Below, piece after piece: positions 56,093-64,000 of a stretch of 64,000 nt of DNA (positions are counted from its first letter, which is position 1; every line of letters starts with the position of its first letter). The stretch is from contig NC_135013.1 of NCBI RefSeq assembly GCF_051020955.1, positions 29,777,302-29,841,301 of the forward strand, written 5' to 3'. The notes beneath the pieces are model-generated. The model was not told where the DNA came from. It worked only from the letters and a program-made list of their open reading frames with translations, and searched no databases. Source of the DNA: Megalopta genalis (lineage: Eukaryota > Arthropoda > Insecta > Hymenoptera > Halictidae). The translations under genes and the position numbers were made by a program.

Positions 56093-57250
56093 CCCGTTAG
56101 GTTTTGACCGTCGATCATGGAAATCGTGGTTCGTTCTTTTCTTAAAAATCGGTGATTTTAAATGAGAGCTTGCTGATTAATTTTTGCGTTGCGTTAATCA
56201 TTTATTTTGAGTATTTATAAAATAGTTTGCTTAATCCCTTTAGGAGCAAGATTGATAAAATTCCTTAAGATTTGTTGCGAACTAAACTTAAATATTCATT
56301 TTTCCTCTCATACATGTGTTATTTCAATTACTTATTTCAATTACTTTTAATTTTCTTATAATTACGTTCGTTAGAATTAACGAACATAATCGAAAATGTA
56401 AAAGTAACTACAAAAATTGTAAATAATTATTTTGAAAAGGAATATCAATCTCTATTAATTTCCTAGGATTATTAATCGAAGAAAACGTTTCATTAATGCT
56501 TCGTAAAAAATTATAAAATATTAGCGATATCTTCCTCGGTCGAAACGAGAACGGTTTTCTCATGATTTCAGTAATTAAACCATTTGTTCGCGGCTGTATT
56601 AATTTTCACAAGATTCTGGCGAGTACAAGTGTGCTCTAAATCTTGCTGGTACACTCATTAAACAGACTACTACTCTAGATAAAGAAATCAAGGTAAATAA
56701 ATTAGGGATAAAAATGCTTCAGCCTTGAACGCGTAGCATTCGGCACAACGTGCTCGAAGTTACATAGAATTCGGTAACATAGAAACGTGGTCACGAATAT
56801 GGTCGTTGACCTTATCCGCGCAATTAGGCTGGTTTCCGGACGGAGTTGCTCCCGAGCGGCCATTGTTATTCCCACATTGTAGCTCGGGGAACGACGGCAC
56901 CCGATGCCGGTCTAAGACCTCGTTGAACATTGTAGCCGTAATGAATAGAGGATCTCGGTCTCTGTGGAACGGATACAATCGGAAACGGTGATTAAGCAGA
57001 AAGATATTAACAAAACTCACGAACAATGTGTTTAATGATCGGTAATTAGAATTTTATCTAGTTCTCCCCACCGCGACCTGCCGCAATTACCGAGCTATCT
57101 GTCGAGGAAACGATTATCACTTCGTTGCTGTTTCCATTTTAATTATGACTCGATGATTTTATTCAGCGGACGTTTATGTAAGTGCGCGTTGTTGCGAATT
57201 CACAGTGTGCTTGAGATATGCCAGGCTGAAAACAGGAAATTCCTTTGTGC
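56093..57250. other. Unassigned sequence
   Basis: AT-rich to 56750, then mixed. Overlapping small frames at 56760-57026 lack known motifs. Confidence 0.4.
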
Positions 57251-57264
57251 ACCATCGGAAGAAA

Positions 57265-58110
57265 ATTCGCTGTAAAATATGATTCTTTTCGATCGAAACT
57301 CTTCGACTCTTTTTTATTGGTCAACGATAATTGCGTTCTATGCGTTTGTGGCGGATTAAATGATTTTTGGTGCCGTGAATTAGGAGAGCAACTGAATTAT
57401 ATGTAGTTACTATTGTATCTTAATTTAGATATTTTGGATTATCAAAAGTTTTCGTATGAAAAAGTATTGTAATTAATTATGACGGTCTGTTCTATGCTGC
57501 AGTTTTTATTTCTTTCTATTTTATTTTTTTCTGCTAAACGTTTCATTCCTTCTTGATTGTTCCTTCTTATTTATTAACAAATTTTGCGTGCTGTGAGCGT
57601 GTACATCATTGAGAGAAAATTCGCTCGTCCAATGCGATTCTTTTCGATCGAAACTCTAATAAAAAAAACCTAATAAAAGACTCTTTTATTGGTCAAATAA
57701 AATAATATCATCAATATAATTGCATTCTATGCGTTTGTGATTGATTAAATGATTTTGAGTGCCGTGAATTAGGAGAGCAACTGAATTACATAGTTAATAT
57801 TGTATCTTAATTTAGATATTTTGGATTATCAAAAGTTTTCGTATGAAAAAGTATTGTAATTAATTATAACAGTCTGTTCTATGCTGCAGTTTTGATACCT
57901 TTCTTTTTTATTTTTTTCTGCTAAACGATTCATCTCTTCCAGACTGTTCGTTCTTATTTATTAACAAATTTTGAGTGCTGCGATTTACAAGAGCAACCGA
58001 GTAACACGATTAACGTTACTTCTCAATTTCACTAATGACATTTCGGATCATGACAAATTTTCACACCGACACCAGTTGCATTAAATGACGACAGTCCGTG
58101 CAACACTGCG
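57265..58110. repeat. Tandem repeat, about 355-bp unit, two copies plus a decayed third
   Basis: GATTCTTTTCGATCGAAACTCT occurs at 57281 and 57636. Both continue to TTCTATGCGTTTGTG, GCCGTGAATTAGGAGAGCAACTGAATTA, ATCTTAATTTAGATATTTTG, GTATGAAAAAGTATTGTAAT and GTCTGTTCTATGCTGCAGTTTT. At 57962 a third, strongly diverged unit (AATTTTGAGTGCTGCGATTTAC, GAGCAACCGAG) begins. Confidence 0.93.
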
Positions 58111-58951
58111 GTTTGAAATTCCCTCGATCTTTCCTGCCGAACGATTTATTCCACTCATAAATCCTTTAGAAAAATAAACCGAGAACTCGATCGATTTGTT
58201 CAGAATCGTCGAAAATTAACGCGAACGGTAACGCGAAACGCGATCGGGTCTCGTGTGCAGCTTTGACGCACGTACGAAAGCGCGATTAAATCATCGCATC
58301 CAACCGTTCCGGACGCTTTGTTTCATTGTTTTATTTCACAGCGTCGTTAAGACGAACGATTACACGAACGCTCCGGCGTTTTTTAAGCGTCCCGATCCGA
58401 CGCGTTCACGGACGCGTCGGGCAGAAGGGAGAAAAAAAATATAGGAAGAAAGGACGCCGAGATGGAAGAAAGGAACAGCAGAGGGCGGGGAGGGGTGGAC
58501 GGAATCGCGAACCTTCGTGATTCAGACAACCTTCCCGCGCGGACTGTAATTAACGAGTCTAATGCCGGCCGTGATTGCGGCCAAGTCGTTGAGAGAGACG
58601 CAAGTGTCATAATTTCGAGAGGCTGGTCTCGCGTTAGCCGGCGTGAAATGTGCCTAATTCGGTCTCCTGTTCGCCGACAAGTAGCATGTTCATTGATCCC
58701 GGAGATCTACAAGTTCTATTATAAGTGATAACGAGAATCTCTTTACTCCGTCCGCCATCTTCGAAGAAATGATCTAATAACGAGCGATTTATTAGTCATT
58801 CTTAATGTCGCACAATGGTGTGAACAGGATCGCGTGTTAGAATGTCAGGTTACGGATGAATTATATTTGTCTTCTATAAAGACGATATTTTAGTTTTAAT
58901 ATTTATTAAAAATATTAAATCATTAAATTAAATTATTATTTTTAATATTTA
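58111..58951. other. Unassigned sequence
   Basis: CpG-rich to 58690 with frames on both strands (maximum 88 codons). AT-rich from 58860. Nothing recognised. Confidence 0.4.
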
Positions 58952-58953
58952 TA

Positions 58954-59187
58954 TTAGGTCTACCGGGAAGTTCTGTCTGTTTGAGAGATGAAAGGAAATA
59001 ATAGATTTTTCATAAATTTAGTAATATTTATTGTACAATATAATTTCCGTCGTTATTTGTGACCTCTTGCCAGCGTGATGGCAATTTGTGAGCAACATTT
59101 TTCAAAAATATATGTCTCAAATGAATATGTGCATATCTATCGAAATTTGCAATGACATTATCAGACAGAACGTTCCGGTAGACCTAA
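58954..59187 (-). mobile_element. Internally deleted mariner (TTAGGTCTACCGG ends)
   Basis: TA flanks at 58952-58953 and 59188-59189. Inverted ends TTAGGTCTACCGGGAAGTTC and GAACGTTCCGGTAGACCTAA match at all but one or two bases over more than 20, and both continue with TGTCTG-type sequence. At 234 bp versus about 1.3 kb for a full mariner, over 80 percent is gone. It is a different lineage from the mariner at 21135. On the minus strand the 5' terminus is joined almost directly to the C-terminal coding part. Confidence 0.93.
59028..59150 (-). pseudogene. Mariner transposase C-terminal remnant (40 codons plus stop)
   Basis: Minus-strand reading gives ANFDRYAHIHLRHIFLKNVA, then a 20-residue tail ending LPSRWQEVTNNDGNYIVQ and a TAA stop at 59030-59028. 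The 'LP.RW..V...DGNY' ending is typical of the mariner transposase C-terminus. No catalytic residue is retained. Confidence 0.85.
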
Positions 59188-59248
59188 TATTTTGCTATAA
59201 GGAAGATATATTTGACGCGTTTCCTTCATGAGACTCCACAGCTGACTA

Positions 59249-59437
59249 CAGTAATGTCTCCCTAACTGACGCTTCCCACAATTTGGGAAGAGGAGATGCG
59301 ATTATTCGAGCCTTCCGGCTCGTTTTTATCGTTATCGACAATCGGTAACTATAAATTAATAAACAAAAAACAACTAAAAATATACTAATTGTCTATTTTC
59401 GTGCACAATCTCAGCGCGAATTAGGGAGAAATTACTG
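59249..59437. mobile_element. Palindromic TA-type MITE copy (variant with AACAACTAAAA loop)
   Basis: It starts CAGTAATGTCTCCCTAACTG after TA (59247-59248) and ends AATTAGGGAGAAATTACTG at 59437. It contains GAGATGCGATTATTCGAGCC and the loop segment CAATCGGTAACTATAAATTA, as in the copies at 25791 and 26107. The stretch ATGGACAA has been lost from the left arm. Confidence 0.9.
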
Positions 59438-59585
59438 TATTTTACAAACTCGCAGCGATTAGAGAAGATTCAAACTTTACATTCGTCGCATATCTCGGTC
59501 GAAATTTATTAACATAAAATTTTCAAATTTTCCCCTTACGAAAATTTCAGCAGAATCGGAAGATCTCGTAATTTCCGAGATTATT
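59438..59585. repeat. 148-bp flank shared with 26312-26461
   Basis: TTTACAAACTCGCAGCGATTA through AGATCTCGTAATTTCCGAGATT matches 26312 onward with about ten substitutions by eye. This sequence lies outside the MITE ends, so MITE and flank were copied together, or both belong to a larger family. Confidence 0.92.
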
Positions 59586-59595
59586 CGATTCAATT

Positions 59596-59703
59596 TTTAT
59601 ATAACTACGAAAACGAACCGCAAGATTCGAATAATCGTGTCTCCTATTCCCAAATTGTCCATTTTTGTGAACAATCCGAGCGTTAATTAGAGAGACATTA
59701 CTG
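59596..59703. mobile_element. Palindromic TA-type MITE, right half only
   Basis: ATATAACTACGAAAACGAAC, CGCAAGATTCGAATAATCGT, TCTCCTATTCCCAAATTGTC and GAGCGTTAATTAGAGAGACA up to ATTACTG at 59703. The left arm is missing. Second copy of the family within 500 bp. Confidence 0.88.
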
Positions 59704-59990
59704 TAATTCGATACAACTCGGTTAAACAATATAGCGGTTGGTGAAGACAAAATTCGTCGTCGCATGCCTTCACGATTAAAACATATCCGGTGGCAAATAA
59801 ACATCTATTTGCCAGATTGATTTTTCTATTCGATCTACCAGCTAAAATTCAACATTGTGTTCTAGTACAGAATGAATTCTTAAAACGAGTAAATGGAATA
59901 CTTAATAGCGAAAGCAATTTAGTAAGTGCAATTTTTTGAAATTGTTAAAGAACGAAATAAATGCATAAAGGTTAAATGATATAAATATAT
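59704..59990. other. Unassigned sequence
   Basis: AT-rich unique DNA, no recognisable content. Confidence 0.4.
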
Positions 59991-60095
59991 AAAATATAAT
60001 ATAAAATAAAGATAAAATAAATATAAAAATATAAATATAAATATAAATATATACAAATATAAAATAAAATATAATATAAAATATAATATAAGATA
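59980..60095. repeat. (ATAAAATATAAATATAA)n AT repeat
   Basis: ATAAATATAAAATATAATAT words without C and with few G. Y/I-rich frames on the minus strand are artefacts. Confidence 0.9.
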
Positions 60096-61722
60096 TGATT
60101 ACAGTTACTTTTGCAATTTGACGAAACAGAAAATGCGCCACGATGAACGGAACTCGTACAAACATTATTTATTGTTACGCTTAATAGTACAAGAAAAGTA
60201 ACGACCATTTACCGTCGAAACGAAAATTTCCATCGAAAATTCAATGCATCTGCAAATTTCGCTGCGGATCGTTTTAAAAAGCGAGAACGATTAATCGCGC
60301 GAAAATGGCCACGATAAATCCTCGGCGAACCATTCGCTTTCGCGACACGCGTGAACGCGCGTTTGAAAAAAAAAGTGAAGTGCATTCGAATGCGCGCAAT
60401 ATTAAATAACGCCATTTAAGGAGAGAGTGTGCGCATCGCGCTCCAAGAATGGAAAGAGAGGACATGATTTATCTGCGATTATTTATGCGCTACGAGGATC
60501 GTTCGGATCCACGTCCCCGGCTGGCGCAAGTGCGCAGAATGAACGCGCTTATCGATACGCGATCGCCGATATATCGTCGATCTAACAACGTTTTTCCCCG
60601 ACGAGTGGACCTCCTCGAGCATCGGTCATCGTTCACGTAACAATCGATTCGTCGGCGTCTTTTTTTTACGCCTCTTCTGCACCGTCGTTTCACGAAATAG
60701 TTAACACGATGGCTGCCGCGCGAATTTTACGTGACTCGCCCAAGGCGCCAACATGAGTTTTCCATTATGCGATGCATATTATGTTGAAATATTATTTACA
60801 GCAGATAAGTTTAGTTGTATAAACTTGTTTTATGCATTGTTCGTGTGGCGCATTGTAATAAATTACAATTATTATAATATTATATTATTTAAAAATTTAT
60901 GCGTATCGACGTTTACCCTAATTATGTATTTCAACTATTCGTCGCGTCGCCGGTCACCGGTGACCCCCACGGCAGCCAACGTGTTAACGACGATCGCGTG
61001 TAACCCGGTCCTCGTTTCTCGCCCCGATGGCTCGATCGAATAATTAATCGGCCGAGCGATCGCGGGCCGGCGAATCGGCCGGAATCGAAGTCAGAATCGA
61101 AAACAACGTGTTTTCGTTTGTGTGTTCGACGAGAAACGGCGGCGCGGCGGGCCCCGTGACGTCGCGGCGCCGCGCAAAAAGAAACAGCGGAATGAAATCG
61201 ATATAAATGGGACCGATTAATCTTCAGATGGGAACACGGTGTACCATTTCTTCGGGTAATATCCGTGATAGACAGTGCTCAGCGATTTCGTTCCGACGTT
61301 CGAACGATTGCCTGCGTGTCTTAACTAATAGCTTGTATAATTAGTTCGGTTGCGTAATCGATTGCTTGTGGGTATTCGAAATTCGAAAGAGAAACTGTTC
61401 ACCGTCTGAAAAATGGGAGTCGTGTTTGTTTAGCGGAATCGAGATACGCTCTCTTATTTTTCATTCGCTCCTCTTGAATTGTTTATCCGCCCGGAGATAA
61501 CCTGGCGCGTTCGCAACGGCGCGATAAATATCGAATTTTAAATGATTGCAGTCGATATTTCTTTCTTTTCCATGCCGCGAGAAAAAGATCTGCATTCTCG
61601 CGCACTGATCGATTTCGAGTATTGGAATTCTGTTGATGTAATTCTCCAAAGGCAATTTATCAGTTTCTAATCAAGACGAAAAATTGTTCGATAATGTTTC
61701 TGACCGACCTACTTTACTTTGT
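60096..61722. other. Unassigned sequence, CpG-rich in the middle
   Basis: Frames of 60-96 codons occur on both strands between 60200 and 61043; none is recognisable. A (CACCGGTGACC)-type self-complementary word GGTCACCGGTGACC lies at 60952-60965. GC-rich DNA at 60950-61180 precedes a TATA-like site, listed separately. Confidence 0.4.
61156..61232 (+). promoter_or_regulatory. Candidate core promoter: CRE-like site and TATA motif
   Basis: TGACGTCG at 61157-61164 matches a CRE/ATF half-palindrome. GATATAAATGG with TATAAA at 61202-61207 follows 40 bases later, and TCTTCAGATG, an initiator-like TCAGA, lies about 24 bases beyond. A CpG-rich block precedes them. The spacing is slightly short for TATA-initiator, and no open frame downstream is recognisable, so this is only a candidate. 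Confidence 0.25.
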
Positions 61723-61726
61723 TTAA

Positions 61727-61967
61727 CACGTTCCGTGCCACGTGTACCATCGATGGTACACGCTTGCATGTTTACCTAGTGAACTGAACAAATTGTTTAC
61801 AAGAAATTTAGAACCGAAGAATCAATTTCCACCGCAAGAATGGGCGTTGATAAGTTTTTGTTACGTTGTTATGTGTACGAGAATTAATAATTGCACGTAG
61901 TACATCAAGTTTTAGTAAAATATCAAAGTGTGAAGATTCGAGTAAAAAAAGCTCGGCACGGAACGTG
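61727..61967 (-). mobile_element. TTAA-flanked MITE, 241 bp, copy 2 (inverted)
   Basis: TTAA at 61723-61726 and 61968-61971. It begins CACGTTCCGTGCCACGTGTA and ends GCTCGGCACGGAACGTG. It is the same length as 54976-55216 and inverted relative to it. The visible differences are ACTAAGTAAAC versus ACTAGGTAAAC and TGTATTACG versus TGTACTACG on the common strand. Confidence 0.95.
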
Positions 61968-61971
61968 TTAA

Positions 61972-62191
61972 CTGTTTGAGTCCCAAGCAGAGCGATCACG
62001 CTGTTCAGATCTTGTATCGCGATCAAACTTTACTGCTTTTTTTCTTTTTTTTTTCTTTTTGTTTTGTTTGTCAATCTTGATGTGCGCTATCGCGCCGCTC
62101 GGTTCTCTTCGCAATTAATTAAGACAAGCCCTATCATGCTGTACGTCATTTTTCGACCGTGTTTTCCGAATAACCCCTGGGTCTCAAAGGG
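61972..62191. mobile_element. Second TTAA-flanked MITE sharing a TTAA with its neighbour
   Basis: It is bounded by TTAA at 61968-61971 and 62192-62195. The left end CTGTTTGAGTCCCA and the right end TGGGTCTCAAAGGG are imperfect inverse copies. It has a T-rich interior (62037-62060) and no coding capacity. It belongs to a different TTAA family from 61727-61967 but uses the same TTAA at their junction. Confidence 0.78.
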
Positions 62192-62195
62192 TTAA

Positions 62196-62555
62196 AGTAT
62201 CGAAGTGTGCGCGACGGGTGTATTACACTTAGAGTCTGCAAAATCGTGCCCGAGTGTCCAGACTGTCCCGATGCTCGAACTTCATAAATAATACTTCTAA
62301 AGATAGCATGAATAGGATTATAAACCCTCTATCGATTCTCTGTCATTGGTTTATGAAATATTCATGGCGGCGAGTGTATATTGAGTTGTACGGGGGAACC
62401 TGTTTTGAATATTGGCGGTGGATCAATGTAATAGACGCGATAAATATCGCGTAATTTGAGAAAGAAAACAACGCCGGCGGAATTCAGTTTTCAAGCTAAT
62501 GTACGCCTATGTAGTTTCATAGATGCGCTTCGATGTTTCGCTCCAATCGGGCGTC
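62196..62555. other. Unassigned sequence
   Basis: Short frame at 62254-62454 without a recognisable motif. Nothing else seen. Confidence 0.4.
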
Positions 62556-63650
62556 AAGAATCCTTTTACTTGTGATTAATTGCTTGCGCGTATTTCAACT
62601 ATAAATTCGTAAAAATCAAGATCGAAATTGTGCAACCTGATCACGAGAAATGATAGTCGGACGAAAAAGTCTTCCCTCGTTTATTAATTTGGATAAATCG
62701 TGCGCAATATAAAATTATTCTCGAATTACGATCTCATCATTCTTATTTAAAAAAAGTATAAAATCCGCGGTCTGATTATCATCGAAAGGAAACTGAACAT
62801 AATTAACCAAGCACCAAAGATCCTTTTACTTATGATTAATTAGTTGCGCGTATTTTAACTATAAATTCGTAAAAATCATACTCAAAATTGTCCAACATGA
62901 TCACGAGGAACGTGAGTCAGACGAAAGCGTCTTCCCTCGTTTAATAATTTAGGTAAGTCGTGCACAATATAAAATTATTCTCGAATTTATTATCCTGTTT
63001 TCGATCTGGTTATTTTTATTTAATAAAGCACAAAATCCGCGGTCTAATTATCATCGAAAGGAAACTGAACATAATTAACCAAGCACCAAAGATCCTTTTA
63101 CTTATGATTGATTAGTTGCGCGTATGTCAACTGTAAATTCGTAAAAATCATGCTCAAAATTGTCCAACATGATCACGAGAAATCATGATCAATATAATAA
63201 TGAATAGTCAAACGAGAAAACGTCTTCCCTCGTTTAATAATTTAGGTAAGTCGTGCACAATATAAAATTATTCTCGAATTTATTATCCTGCTTTCGATCT
63301 GGTTATTTTTATTTAATAAAGCACAAAATCCGCGGTCTAATTATCATCGAAAGGAAACTGAACATAATTAACCAAGCACCAAAGATCCTTTTACTTATGA
63401 TTAATTAGTTGCGCGTATGTCAACTATAAATTCGTAAAAATCATGATCAAAATTGTCCAACATGATCACGAGAAATCATGATCAATATAATAATGAATAG
63501 TCAAACGAGAAAACATCTTCCCTCGTTTAATAATTTAGGTAAGTCGTGCACAATATAAAATTATTCTCGAATTTATTATCCTGTTTTCGATCTGGTCATT
63601 CTTATAAAAAAAAGAAAGAAGCACAAAATCCGCGGTACTAATTATCATCG
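62556..63650. repeat. Four-unit tandem array, 259 to 293-bp units
   Basis: ATCCTTTTACTT(A/G)TGATT(A/G)ATT starts at 62561, 62820, 63092 and 63385. Each unit contains GCGCGTAT, TATAAATTCGTAAAAATCA, TGATCACGAG, CGTCTTCCCTCGTTTA, AAATTATTCTCGAATT, AAATCCGCGGTCT and ATTATCATCGAAAGGAAACTGAAC. Units 3 and 4 carry an extra AATCATGATCAATATAATAA-type insertion, and units 2-4 gained ATTATCCTG(T/C)TTTCGATCTGG. Units 3 and 4 are nearly identical, so the array grew from its right side. Confidence 0.96.
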
Positions 63651-64000
63651 CGAAACGAAGCTAAATACAATTAAGAATTCGCGTATCCGTCCATCGCGCG
63701 CAAACAAATTCGCGCGTCGCGGCAAAAATTGCCAGCCAATCGGCGGGAACCAATTGACCGGATCGAAAGGCAAATAATAATATTAATAGCAAACTGCTTC
63801 ATTAATTCGGCCCGTCCGCGACACCGGCGACCGGTCACGGAGCCGCGTGTAATTTAATAACTCCGCTCTCGGATCGGTCAACAATTTGTAAGCGCGTTTT
63901 AAAAGCGCGCGAGGATCTCCGCAAGCACGGTCCACGGCGATTCAATATTTGAATTGCAATTAAAACCAATGACACCGCAGTCCGCTGGTCATTTCATCCT
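63651..64000. other. Unassigned sequence at the right edge
   Basis: CpG-rich, without open frames of note. It contains GGCGACCGGTCACGGAGCC at 63826-63844. No gene recognised. Confidence 0.45.

Overview
This window is a gene-poor stretch of nuclear DNA from an animal, most likely an insect and probably a hymenopteran (bee, wasp or ant). The support for that is indirect: mellifera-type mariner ends and transposase sequence, many short TTAA- and TA-flanked MITEs, abundant CpG next to very AT-rich tracts, and numerous microsatellites. No bacterial or viral gene organisation is visible. I could not recognise a single intact host protein-coding exon, tRNA, rRNA or known microRNA. The window could be intergenic or lie inside large introns.

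The only coding matter I recognise is transposon debris: the C-terminal half of a mariner transposase with D34D motif residues (21289-21887), a 40-codon C-terminal remnant of a different mariner on the minus strand (59028-59150), and a short fragment resembling the end of a Jockey-like non-LTR retrotransposon polymerase at the left edge (1-170). The many other open frames fall in GC-rich or low-complexity DNA and look accidental.

Layout: 0-8 kb holds the retroelement scrap, an AT-expanded palindromic MITE, a 1.25-kb polypurine tract and a three-copy 171-bp tandem repeat. 8-17 kb carries two copies of a GC-centred TA MITE (8385 and 16830), CpG-rich DNA near 9.4 kb, nested palindromes near 12.3 kb and a pair of 128-bp inverted repeats (14652 and 15722). 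18-23 kb has a TTCGA minisatellite, a (GA)n tract, a nested TTAA MITE/palindromic MITE/mariner composite and a hAT MITE with intact 8-bp target duplication. 24-29 kb contains amplified copies of the palindromic MITE. 29-50 kb is mostly AT microsatellites, two- to four-copy tandem repeats, inverted TTAA-like elements and two related 34-bp minisatellite loci. 50-64 kb has a polypyrimidine tract, a perfect 37-bp hairpin, further palindromic MITE copies, two nearly identical 241-bp TTAA elements (54976 and 61727), a deleted mariner and a four-unit tandem array at the right end.

Nothing here forms a pathway. The coherent story is genome turnover: at least eleven full or partial copies of one palindromic TA MITE family, at least five TTAA-flanked elements, three other MITE types, and repeated local duplication giving 85-355-bp tandem units. 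Boundaries were found by reading the sequence by eye, so most ends are good to a few bases where a target duplication is visible and to tens of bases elsewhere.
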